41,544 nt of DNA, from the NCBI GenBank assembly GCA_021769555.1, contig JAETSR010000017.1, forward strand, positions 1 through 41,544. The letters run 5' to 3'. Under the pieces are notes generated by a model. It did no database searches, was not told the DNA's origin, and worked only from the letters and a program-made list of their open reading frames with translations. Below are positions 33,948-41,398 of this stretch, piece by piece (position 1 is the stretch's first letter; the number at the start of each line of letters is the position of its first letter). Both the position numbers and the translations under genes were made by a program. Source of the DNA: Clostridiaceae bacterium (GTDB lineage Bacteria; Bacillota; Clostridia; Oscillospirales; Acutalibacteraceae).

Positions 33948-35834
33948 TTAGTCGTGGCCTTCCAGATAGAAGCCTTTGACAGCATAACTATCATCAACCC
34001 TCGAGCTAACATACCCACCACGGGCAGTCGTTTCTACTACTACCATATAGAACTGGCAGGTAGCCTCATCAAACGCTACACCGAAGGATACGTTACGACC
34101 AAGGTTTAAATTTGCAAGTCTTTCTTGACAAACTGCGGAAACGACGCTGTAATTGGTTACATCAGAGCCGAAGTAAGCCGCTTCGCCAGTAACACCAGCA
34201 TCACCAAGGGGGGACATGGTAGAACTATGATTTTCATTATAAGCATCGCGGCAGAAGTTGGGGGCCATATAGGACATGATCGTACCAGTTGCGAGATCTT
34301 TGTCGTCTCTTACGTCCTCGGGGTTGGAGCTATTCAGATCCTGGCTATCATGCAGATAGGACCAATCACCTACATAGTTGCCATTTTCATCGCAACTCCA
34401 GGTTGAGTTAACATAAACCGCCTCGGTGTAGAGCTGATCAGGGGTCAGCCAGCCGTTCTTGGAAGCCTCGGCGAAGTTGCGGGTGCCAGTAACATGGGAG
34501 ATAGCCGCTGTGGCCTTACCACCATTGGGTTTAACGTTGGCGTCAACGCCAGCACGGGCAAGGTTCATGAAGTTCTCGCGGGACTCAGCAAGGCAAGCCT
34601 CAGCCGCCATCTGCAGGGCGGGGTCCCAAAGGGCGGTGTTGCCCCATTCCTCTTCCATAGACTGGAACAGCTGAGCGAAACGGTATTCGGTATCGGTCAT
34701 ATGGCCATCGACATCGGTCACGTCAACGCCATAACGGTTGTAAATCCTAGAACCCTCAGTCGCCTTGGTGTAGATCTCACCACCAATGGTAACATCATAG
34801 GTGGAACCGCCTACTACATAGCCCTTGTAAGGGACAAAGTTGGTATAGGTCCAATCACGATTAGCATTAGCGACAGTGGCAAGCTCGGGAAGGGCATAGC
34901 CCGTTACCGGTGACACACCAGTGGCAAACAGAGCCGCAGAGTCCTCATCAGACATTATAGTGCAGAAGTCACGGCCTTCGCCAAGTACCCACTGAAGTTT
35001 GCCAGCCAGATCGCCCTTCTCGTCGTCAGTAAATTTACTGTTGCCAAGGGCCATGTCAGCGTCGGTGGGATTCGGGTTGTAAATACCCTGCGGGGTAGGC
35101 GTAGGAGCCGGATGACAGATAGGACAGGTCTCGGGGTCGTTGCCATGTTCGCATTTTTCGGGTTCGGGGCTAGGAGATGGCCCCGGTTTTTCATTTTCCA
35201 GCACCTTGTCCAGGTTCTTCAAAAACTGCGCCAACTGCTCCCTGGTGGCCTGACCTTTGGGGTCAAGGGTAGTAGCGGACGTGCCGCTCATAAACCCAAC
35301 CTTATTCGCCCAGCAGAGGGCGTTTTTTGCATATCCAGCGGCCTTGCCCCAGTCGGTAAAGGTGCTGGACATTTTGCTTTCTTCGGTCATTTCGGCGGTT
35401 TTCTTTAGGTACTTTGTGTAGTAGTTGTACACCATAACGCATATGTCCTGCCTCGAGACATTCCCCTCGGGGTTAAAGGTGGTGGCGCTGTTGCCGCTGA
35501 CGATACCCATAGATTTGCACCAGATAACGGCCTTTGCAAACCATTGACCCGACACATCGGTAAACGGATTTTCCAGTCCGTCCACGTTGGGACTGCCCTC
35601 CCGGTTATAAAGCACCTGGGCGATTTGCGCCCTTGTTACGGTGCCTTTGGGGTCAAATTTACCCTTCCCAACGCCGGACATCAGACCCTTTTCCAAGCAA
35701 TACTCGATGGCGGGCTTGGCCCAGTTATTGGGAATGTCGGTAAAATCTGCGGCGGTCAATGCACTGGCTGGCATTGTAAGTGCGGCAGACAGCAGTATAC
35801 AAACTGCCATAGTTAATGATACAAGCCTTTTCAT
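33948..35834 (-). CDS. Secreted SLH-repeat protein with a C-terminal CAP-like domain
   Basis: The 628-residue protein has a signal peptide (residues 1-~25, ending in ASA), three SLH repeats (~27-70, ~88-135, ~155-205; each with W.K/F.K ... A..W....G...G and a T/SRxQ/D motif) and a Pro/Ser linker holding CEHGNDPETCPICHP. An ordered ~380-residue region follows. Its second half (WDPALQMAAEACLAE ... ATAAISH ... FGVAFDEATCQFYMVVVE) resembles a divergent CAP/SCP domain. SLH repeats bind wall polymers, so it should be surface-bound. It is element cargo of lower GC than the core genes and has a long structured leader. The CAP assignment is tentative. Confidence 0.8.
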   Translation of the reverse strand: MKRLVSLTMAVCILLSAALTMPASALTAADFTDIPNNWAKPAIEYCLEKGLMSGVGKGKFDPKGTVTRAQIAQVLYNREGSPNVDGLENPFTDVSGQWFAKAVIWCKSMGIVSGNSATTFNPEGNVSRQDICVMVYNYYTKYLKKTAEMTEESKMSSTFTDWGKAAGYAKNALCWANKVGFMSGTSATTLDPKGQATREQLAQFLKNLDKVLENEKPGPSPSPEPEKCEHGNDPETCPICHPAPTPTPQGIYNPNPTDADMALGNSKFTDDEKGDLAGKLQWVLGEGRDFCTIMSDEDSAALFATGVSPVTGYALPELATVANANRDWTYTNFVPYKGYVVGGSTYDVTIGGEIYTKATEGSRIYNRYGVDVTDVDGHMTDTEYRFAQLFQSMEEEWGNTALWDPALQMAAEACLAESRENFMNLARAGVDANVKPNGGKATAAISHVTGTRNFAEASKNGWLTPDQLYTEAVYVNSTWSCDENGNYVGDWSYLHDSQDLNSSNPEDVRDDKDLATGTIMSYMAPNFCRDAYNENHSSTMSPLGDAGVTGEAAYFGSDVTNYSVVSAVCQERLANLNLGRNVSFGVAFDEATCQFYMVVVETTARGGYVSSRVDDSYAVKGFYLEGHD

Positions 35835-36034
35835 TTTTGCTCATCCTTTCTAAAATTTCCCTAACACAACAAAAAGTGCGTGACCCAAGAGCCACGCACC
35901 TGCAAAACACATGGCCCTTGTTGCGACACAAGACTCTCAATCCATAAGTGAATGAATGTGAAAGTAAGCCTGTGATTTTGCCAACATTGACAAAACCACA
36001 AACATTCACAAATGGAATATAAGTCTGTGTCGCA
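35835..36034 (-). ncRNA. Structured leader RNA with hairpin, anti-terminator and terminator
   Basis: Transcribed leftward from the promoter at 36040-36068, this ~200-base leader opens with a long imperfect hairpin (35922-36034; TGCGACACA at one end pairs with TGTGTCGCA at the other, and inner arms match closely). Next, CATGGCCCTT (35910-35919) can pair with AAGAGCCACG (35887-35896) as an anti-terminator. That competes with a terminator stem GTGCGTG/CACGCAC (35876-35882 with 35893-35899) followed on the minus strand by TTTTTGTTG. The arrangement looks like an attenuator or riboswitch expression platform. I match it to no known riboswitch or T-box class. Confidence 0.5.
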
Positions 36035-36039
36035 CGTTC

Positions 36040-36068
36040 ATAATACCACGATTTCCCCCAAAAGTAAA
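36040..36068 (-). promoter_or_regulatory. Promoter of the SLH-protein leader
   Basis: On the minus strand TTTACT (36068-36063), a 17-base spacer and TATTAT (36045-36040) place the transcription start at about 36033, exactly at the base of the long leader hairpin. Confidence 0.6.
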
Positions 36069-36147
36069 GCTAAAAACAATAAGTTTTCTAAACATTTTCT
36101 TGAATAAACACATTCAAAAACGGTGGAGCATTTGCCCCACCGCTTTT

Positions 36148-36735
36148 CTATTTTGTAACTAACACCATCGGCACCCCGCAGTCCAGGCACCCAATGTTCA
36201 CGGCCTTTGTAGCCCTCACAGAGTTGCCGCAGCATGGGCACTGGTACTTTCTCACGTTGCTGGGCTTGGGGGCCGTTCCCGCCGTCCCTGTGCCTCCTGC
36301 TGGGGTCCCGCCGCCCCGGATGGAAAGTCCCTCGGCGCGGTTCATCATGATTTCACCCCAGCCCTGCTCTAGGATGAACTCAAGCAGCTTGTCTGTCGGC
36401 TCGGTGATACTCCACCCTATCCGGGTGTCATAGCTGATTGAGAGGTCGCGGGCCTCTGCCGCCGCCTTAAAGCGTTTGTTATGGTAGGCCCCGCCCCGGC
36501 TGGTGTCCTGCACCCCGACCGCCATATTATATAGGTGCACCATTTCATGGAGCATAGTAGCGACCACATTTTCAATATCCCGGTTGAGCGTCCCGGCCCC
36601 TATGTTGAGCTCGTGGCGGTTCTCCTGGCCCCGAATCCAGGTTTTCCCAACGGTAACGTGTCCGTATGCTCTCGGGGTACTCTGAATGGTGATAATGGGT
36701 TCCTCAAGCTGATTGTCAAAATAGTGGGCGTTCAA
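36148..36735 (-). CDS. SprT-like zinc metalloprotein
   Basis: The 195-residue product (from the TTG at 36735) has the SprT active-site motif HEMVH at residues 63-67 (ATMLHEMVHLYN), preceded by LNIGAGTLNR, and a C-terminal zinc ribbon (YQCPCCGNSVR ... CLDCG). SprT-like proteins of this size are common on integrative elements in Clostridia; their job there is not established. In-frame sequence without stops extends 20 codons upstream to an ATT at 36795-36793 and reads like the missing N-terminal helix (IKETVKTSRTAGYLEKIFRT), with GGGAG before it. The real start may therefore be ATT. Confidence 0.85.
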   Translation of the reverse strand: MNAHYFDNQLEEPIITIQSTPRAYGHVTVGKTWIRGQENRHELNIGAGTLNRDIENVVATMLHEMVHLYNMAVGVQDTSRGGAYHNKRFKAAAEARDLSISYDTRIGWSITEPTDKLLEFILEQGWGEIMMNRAEGLSIRGGGTPAGGTGTAGTAPKPSNVRKYQCPCCGNSVRATKAVNIGCLDCGVPMVLVTK

Positions 36736-37215
36736 TGTGCGGAAAATCTTTTCCAGATACCCGGCAGTCCTCGAAGTTTTAACAGTTTCTTTAATGTGGT
36801 AGACACTCCCTTAAATAATTTGATTAGGCGAAGCGCGGCGCGCCGTCGCGCTTTAATGCTTACCACACACAGCAAAAAATGGAAATTGTCAAGACCGCCC
36901 GTAGGGCGCTTGCAAGCAAATTTTTCATTCCACGCCCCATCGGAATGAAAAAATTGCGCCGGTCTTGACAGTTTGCGTTTTTTGCGGTACTTCCCTTGAC
37001 CTTGCCCTTAGTATCTTTCAAATTTTGGGTAGAAAGCGTCTAAAACTCTATCTTTAGGGGGTTACAAACAAGAAAGCACCCAAACCCCTAATAAAAGTGG
37101 GAGTATGGGCTTGGTTAGAAAAAGTCGATACTTAGAAAACGCTTTGGCTTTGTAAGGAAATCTCTATATCTACTGCCTCTCAAACAAAACCAAGGGGCAG
37201 AAAGGGTAGTTATAT
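36736..37215. other. 480-base gap with a large cruciform, possible origin
   Basis: Apart from the likely 5' end of the SprT-like gene (to 36795), I see no gene. A GC-rich GCGGCGCGCCGTCGCGC tract lies near 36835-36851. A nested inverted repeat spans 36887-36970 (described separately). From about 37070 the sequence is AT-rich and leads into the membrane-protein gene. Confidence 0.5.
36887..36970. repeat. Nested inverted repeat (cruciform)
   Basis: The outer arms TGTCAAGACCG (36887-36897) and CGGTCTTGACA (36960-36970) are perfect. The inner arms AATTTTTCATTCC (36919-36931) and GGAATGAAAAAATT (36942-36955) match except for one extra A. A small GCCC/GGGC hairpin sits between them on the left side. 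On an element that encodes an HUH nuclease and an FtsK-type ATPase, this is a candidate oriT or replication origin. Confidence 0.75.
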
Positions 37216-37965
37216 ATGACAATAACTAAATTCATTCAAATGTTCTCTTTAATCTTGGTGCTGGCTCTCATGTGTTCTTTCATTATCGCTGTAGAAGCTG
37301 GCGCGGCTCAAATCCCGGTGATGGTCTTGGTAGTTAATGCGCTCGAAGTGCTATTGACAGGTCTGTGCTGTTCTATCATCGTTTTGGCGGCTGTCTGGTT
37401 CTTCGAGTGGGAGAAAAAGCGGCCCAGCTACGGTGCGTTAAAAACACGTTACAGCTTGTTTCTTAACGACCGCTATAGGGCTCTGGCCCAAAAGAACGCC
37501 GCTCAGATCGCCCCGGCTCTGCAATACTTCTTGTACAATGTACTGCGCCGGTGCAAAGCCGTATTGGGTATTGACCCCGGCCCGGACTGCGGCTCTCTGT
37601 CCCCTAATGGGAGAGTAGTTTCATATCGAAACAATGCTCTATATTACTTCTTCGAGTTGGTGCTATCCTCTGCACCAGAGCAGGATATTGATACGCTTAA
37701 AAAGCTCATCAACCAATTCATTTTCGCTGAACTACTCAACTATGGTGTTGCCAATTTGCCGACCTTTTTTTACTCCCAAAAAGGGAAAGCCTATCCGGCA
37801 ATCTACCTGGACAGGCTTTCATACGATGAAGTACGTCATGTATTGGTTTTTGAAGTGCTGTTTATTGGCTCCGAACAGGCCGCTGCGGCTTTAGAAAGAG
37901 CCTGGGAGCGCGATAAGTCCAAGACCGAAAAGCCCGAGGTTGAGGTCTACGATGACGAGATTTGA
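37216..37965 (+). CDS. Two-helix membrane protein, element-encoded
   Basis: The 249-residue protein has two N-terminal transmembrane helices (~9-27 and ~35-65, CCSIIVLAAVWFF) and a soluble C-terminal domain of about 180 residues. I do not recognise it. AGAAAGGG lies upstream of the ATG. The 3' end overlaps the FtsK-type ATPase start by 14 bases, so the two are translationally coupled. A membrane partner for the DNA-pumping ATPase, as in conjugation systems, would fit. Confidence 0.75.
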   Translation: MTITKFIQMFSLILVLALMCSFIIAVEAGAAQIPVMVLVVNALEVLLTGLCCSIIVLAAVWFFEWEKKRPSYGALKTRYSLFLNDRYRALAQKNAAQIAPALQYFLYNVLRRCKAVLGIDPGPDCGSLSPNGRVVSYRNNALYYFFELVLSSAPEQDIDTLKKLINQFIFAELLNYGVANLPTFFYSQKGKAYPAIYLDRLSYDEVRHVLVFEVLFIGSEQAAAALERAWERDKSKTEKPEVEVYDDEI

Positions 37966-38665
37966 CCTTACTCTAAATGTCGGAGTAGACCAAACTGCGC
38001 TCTCTCAGGGGCTAAAGTTGCCGGTCAAAATCGACTTTGGCTCCGTCCCCCATCTTCTTATTGCCGCCCCCTCCGGGAGTGGCAAGACATACTTGCTGAC
38101 GTACCTCCTGGCCCAGCTTGCTAAAAAGCCGGGCCGGGTACTGCTGGCAGATTTCAAAGGTATTGATTTTATTGAACTTGATGGTTGCACTGACTACTAC
38201 CGCCATACTGCCGTTGGCAACGCTCTCAACATAGCTTTTGACACCTTACAAGAGCGTATGCACAACCCCAGCCCGGACAGTCCCCCTCTTTTCTTCGTGG
38301 TGGATGAGTGGGCGGGGTTCCTCTCTTTGTACCCTAAAAAGGAGCAGGAGGAACTAAAGCAGAAAATGTCGGCTCTGCTCATGCTGGGCCGTGGCGTTGG
38401 CGTGTTCGTCATTATGGCCCTACAGAGGGCAGACGCAAATTACATAACAGGTCGCGATAACTTTGGTAATGCTCTCGGCCTAGGCCGTCTGAGTGCTGAA
38501 TCCGTGCGCATGATGTTCCCGGATGATAGCGATATTATCCAGCCAAAGAGCCGGGGACATGGGTATCTGCGGACGGATGGAAAGGCACTCAGGGAGATAG
38601 TTGTGCCCCAGTTAAGGGATATAGCCAGGGCCAAAAGGACTATTCTGGAAAAACTAGGCGGTTAG
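37952..38665 (+). CDS. FtsK/SpoIIIE-type DNA translocase (TcpA-like coupling ATPase)
   Basis: I use the ATG at 37952 (237 aa) with GAGGT just upstream; the TTG at 37940 lies further inside the preceding gene. Walker A is APSGSGKT (39-46) and Walker B is LFFVVDEW (113-120), followed by the FtsK-type segment LLMLGRGVGVFVIMALQRAD and a late LGRLSAESVRMMF. It lacks membrane segments and the gamma domain, which may be supplied by the coupled upstream protein. Such short FtsK-like ATPases on elements with HUH initiators typically move DNA for conjugation or mobilisation. Confidence 0.88.
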   Translation: MTRFDLTLNVGVDQTALSQGLKLPVKIDFGSVPHLLIAAPSGSGKTYLLTYLLAQLAKKPGRVLLADFKGIDFIELDGCTDYYRHTAVGNALNIAFDTLQERMHNPSPDSPPLFFVVDEWAGFLSLYPKKEQEELKQKMSALLMLGRGVGVFVIMALQRADANYITGRDNFGNALGLGRLSAESVRMMFPDDSDIIQPKSRGHGYLRTDGKALREIVVPQLRDIARAKRTILEKLGG

Positions 38666-39096
38666 GGTAGCATTAAAGTGAGGTTCGCCCTCGGTCGAAC
38701 GTGCGTTTTGAAATAAGCACAGCAAGTTTACTATGGAAACTATATAATCTATGGTCAAGAACTACAAGACATACTCTTGAACTCTGTAAATAAGGTGGTA
38801 CGAAAACAGCTGCGAGGATAGTCCCCTAACCCCTAATAAATATACCACTTTGGACTTCTAGGAGGCAAAAAACTTTACCCTGAGACATTTAATTTTACCC
38901 CGAAGTAGAATAGGGAGAGGGTAGAATTTGCGGGAACGGCCCCTGAAACCCTTTCCCGAAGGGTATTACGGCTTTCTTCAAGAGTATTTTCCCTCCCTCT
39001 GGCATTTTTTTGGCAATAGTAGGCCTTGAGAAAACAGGGTTGGGTGTAAGCACCGCGCATGTTCGACGGTGACTCCCAGTCTTGGAGGGACTACCC
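38666..39096. other. 431-base gap before the HTH gene
   Basis: I find no convincing gene; two minus-strand frames of about 60 codons have no Shine-Dalgarno site and odd composition. The region is AT-rich with small dyads: TACCCT near 38877 with AGGGTA near 38918, and ACCCTT/AAGGGT at 38948-38964. It also has a 13-base copy (38828-38840) of a motif found at 37083-37095. It could hold regulatory or origin sequences. Confidence 0.4.
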
Positions 39097-39459
39097 ATGG
39101 ATGATTGTAAGTTTCATCACGAAAAAATGTTCTACATCAAAGCATTTTTGTCTGCTGCAATTAAAAGCGCACGTAAGCAGAACCCGAGCCTGACTCAACG
39201 AAAAATAGCCAATAAGTTGAGAATCACTGAATCGACGCTTTCCCGACAGCTTGCTCCGGGAGGTGAAGACAACCCTTCCCTCAATTCTTTTTGCGGTCTG
39301 ATTGAAATTCTGCGCATTTCTCCCAACGAGGTGTTCGGGTATGATGATACCAGCAATATTGTCCTTGACGTGGCGGGTCTAACTGCGGAGCAGATTGAGT
39401 TTGTGCGTCATATTGCCTCTAAACAAATTGAGTTCTTCAAAAGGGGGAAAATTGCGTAA
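39097..39459 (+). CDS. HTH DNA-binding protein (XRE-like)
   Basis: I use the ATG at 39097 (120 aa) because GGAGGG lies 7 bases before it; the earlier TTG overlaps that site. Residues ~25-70 form an HTH (SLTQRKIANKLRITESTLSRQLAPGG) resembling Cro/C1-type repressors, followed by an NEVFGYDD segment and a C-terminal helix. It is likely the regulator of the element's replication/excision genes that follow. Confidence 0.78.
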   Translation: MDDCKFHHEKMFYIKAFLSAAIKSARKQNPSLTQRKIANKLRITESTLSRQLAPGGEDNPSLNSFCGLIEILRISPNEVFGYDDTSNIVLDVAGLTAEQIEFVRHIASKQIEFFKRGKIA

Positions 39460-39581
39460 ATTCGCAAGTGTTTTCTAAAAATTACCTGGGATAACAATGT
39501 CTATACTATAAAATATACTCGTAAGCTAGCGGCGGGCCAACACGCCGCCCCCTTGGGGGGTAATCGGGAAGGAGGGAAAGT

Positions 39582-39905
39582 ATGACGTACGCAAAGCTGA
39601 GAAAACTGGCGAAAACCATCGAACTACTTGCAGCTGGCGAAACCGATTTTGAGCAGATATCACTGCTTGATTCAGAAGATGAAATGGACTTAGCTGCTGC
39701 TATCGGGGTTATCAATTCTCCACGCTATTTGTCCGACCAGTGGGGCGAATCGGTAGGAGTTCGGGTTGACTGCCAAACAGAGGATGGATATTTTCGGGTT
39801 GATACCGATGACGGGTTGCTGTCATCGGAGGGGAAAAGCGTACCCATCAGCGAAGACGCTTGCGAACTGCTTAATTCAAAATTCGACGAGTTAAAACAAT
39901 TTTAA
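39582..39905 (+). CDS. Small acidic protein, element-encoded
   Basis: The 107-residue, strongly acidic protein (many Asp/Glu, for example LLDSEDEMDLAAAIGV) has no recognised domain. GGAAGGAGGG lies just before the ATG. It is 12 bases upstream of the next small gene and probably co-transcribed with it and the replication initiator. Confidence 0.68.
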   Translation: MTYAKLRKLAKTIELLAAGETDFEQISLLDSEDEMDLAAAIGVINSPRYLSDQWGESVGVRVDCQTEDGYFRVDTDDGLLSSEGKSVPISEDACELLNSKFDELKQF

Positions 39906-39917
39906 GGAGTGGTTTTT

Positions 39918-40259
39918 ATGGCCGCAAAGGCTTTGAATGACGCACGTTTTATCGCCGGGATGGAGGGCTACAAGCTGATTGTAGGCCCTGCCAGGGCGAA
40001 GAATGAGTATAAGGACGGTAAGGCCACGGGCCATGTGGAATCGGTCCGCGTGGACCTGATATCGCAACAGTTGGGAACTATCAGTCTTGACTTGGTTCCG
40101 TATTCTGAGGAAAAGTTACAGAACGCCATGTCGCTTTTCTCCACGGTAATCACCACGGATAATTTGGTTAAGGTGACTGGTTTTAAGACCTCCGCGATGG
40201 AAAGCGCGTTTTACATTACTGTGACCGCCGAAGATATTGCCGTTGTGGATTTTAGCTAA
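39918..40259 (+). CDS. Small conserved-looking accessory protein upstream of Rep
   Basis: I use the ATG at 39918 (113 aa), preceded by AAGGAG; a GTG at 39909 overlaps that site. The sequence alternates short strands and helices (YKLIVGPARAKNEYKDGKAT, VRVDLISQQLGTISLDL), suggesting a compact beta-rich fold. I do not recognise the family. Its place directly before the rolling-circle initiator suggests a replication accessory role, such as single-stranded DNA binding, which is only inference. Confidence 0.68.
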   Translation: MAAKALNDARFIAGMEGYKLIVGPARAKNEYKDGKATGHVESVRVDLISQQLGTISLDLVPYSEEKLQNAMSLFSTVITTDNLVKVTGFKTSAMESAFYITVTAEDIAVVDFS

Positions 40260-40277
40260 ATAAAGTGAAATAAGGAG

Positions 40278-40314
40278 GGGGCGGCTTAGGGCGCGAAGCG
40301 CCCGGGGCCGCCCC
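40278..40314 (+). terminator. Nested GC-rich hairpin between the accessory gene and Rep
   Basis: GGGGCGGC (40278-40285) pairs with GCCGCCCC (40307-40314), and an inner stem GGGCGC/GCGCCC (40289-40294 with 40298-40303) closes on a GAA loop. TTAATCTTG follows. It may be a terminator or attenuator controlling Rep expression, or part of an origin. Confidence 0.55.
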
Positions 40315-40363
40315 TTAATCTTGTTTGTTATCAAACTTTACGAGAAAAGAGGTGTATGTATAA

Positions 40364-41299
40364 ATGGGCCACAAAGCTAAAAGAGTAGACCCGCCAAAAT
40401 TTGACCCAACGGCCCCGGCAACGCTAACGGTGGCTGGCAACATCATCAAACTGACAGTTATGACCCGTCCGAATACTGAGCAGACTATACAGCGCCTGAC
40501 AGGCGGCGACGGGTATGTAGTAATGTCCACCGGCGAGGTTAAAGAGATACAGCACACCGAGAACCGCGCCCAAGGTATGGACTCCATAAGGCAAACCTTA
40601 CAGCGCCTGAGTATGCTAATCAATGCGAATACAGACAAGCCGGAAAGATGTCGCTTTGTCACCTTGACCTATGCAGAGAATATGCGCGACCCGAAAAAGC
40701 TATACCACGATTTTGAACTTTTTATGAAACGGTTTCGCTATTATCTCAGGAAGGAGGGCCATAGCCAGCTAGAGTATATAGCCGTTGCAGAACCACAGGC
40801 CCGGGGGGCGTGGCATATGCACATTATCCTCATTTTCCCCAAACAAGCCCCATTCATCCCTAACGACATTCTTTCAAAGAAGTGGGGTCATGGTTTTGTG
40901 CATATCCGCTCGATTGATAATGTAGACAATGTGGGGGCCTATCTCTGCGCCTACCTGGCAGACCTGGAACTTCCCGAGGGGGATAGTGATTACACAGAAC
41001 TATTAAGCCAGTCCTTTAATATCATCGAACATGAGGTAAATGGCAATACAAAGCGCTTTATCAAAGGTGGCAGACTGAATTTGTATCCCCCGGGAATGAA
41101 CATCTACCGTTGCTCTAAAGGAGTAAAGCGCCCCAGCAGAATACAAATGGATTTACTGGAAGCGGAGCGTTTCACCGAAGAAATGTCAAAGACCTATGAG
41201 AAAGCTATCCAACTTAATGATAAGGATTCGGATTTCACAACGATAATCTACACCAGGTATTATAATCGAAAACGGAAAAATTTGCAACAACTTTTTTAG
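40364..41299 (+). CDS. HUH-family rolling-circle replication initiator
   Basis: The 311-residue protein has the three motifs of HUH endonucleases: FVTLTY (98-103), the metal-binding HMH in AWHMHIILIF (151-153) and a YLCAYLAD tyrosine motif with candidates Y193 and Y197. The tyrosine would nick one DNA strand and stay attached to its 5' end. The basic C-terminal region includes a KGVKRPSRIQ segment. The enzyme could replicate the excised circle and might double as a relaxase for transfer. It lies just before the excisionase gene. Confidence 0.88.
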   Translation: MGHKAKRVDPPKFDPTAPATLTVAGNIIKLTVMTRPNTEQTIQRLTGGDGYVVMSTGEVKEIQHTENRAQGMDSIRQTLQRLSMLINANTDKPERCRFVTLTYAENMRDPKKLYHDFELFMKRFRYYLRKEGHSQLEYIAVAEPQARGAWHMHIILIFPKQAPFIPNDILSKKWGHGFVHIRSIDNVDNVGAYLCAYLADLELPEGDSDYTELLSQSFNIIEHEVNGNTKRFIKGGRLNLYPPGMNIYRCSKGVKRPSRIQMDLLEAERFTEEMSKTYEKAIQLNDKDSDFTTIIYTRYYNRKRKNLQQLF

Positions 41300-41311
41300 G
41301 AAAGGAAAACC

Positions 41312-41386
41312 CAACACGAAACCGTAATGTTTAGTGCTGTAAAGCAAATTTAATCGTGTTAGGTAAATTGTAAAGATAAGTGTTGG
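41312..41386. repeat. Inverted repeat upstream of the excisionase gene
   Basis: CCAACAC near 41312 pairs with GTGTTGG near 41380-41386, and inside it ACACGA pairs with TCGTGT. It lies in the 99-base gap between rep and the excisionase and may be a regulatory or recombination-protein binding region. Confidence 0.4.
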
Positions 41387-41398
41387 CGGGTAATCGCC

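Noticed and set aside
35835-36034. T-box or known riboswitch before the SLH gene
   Set aside because: I could not find the T-box core or the conserved cores of the common riboswitch classes, so it is reported only as an unclassified attenuator-like leader.
35922-36034. CRISPR-like or tandem repeats in the element
   Set aside because: The similarity is between inverted arms only; there are no evenly spaced direct repeats and no cas genes.
38875-39098. Two overlapping minus-strand frames of about 60 codons
   Set aside because: No Shine-Dalgarno site, no recognisable motif, and they lie opposite the leader of the HTH gene.
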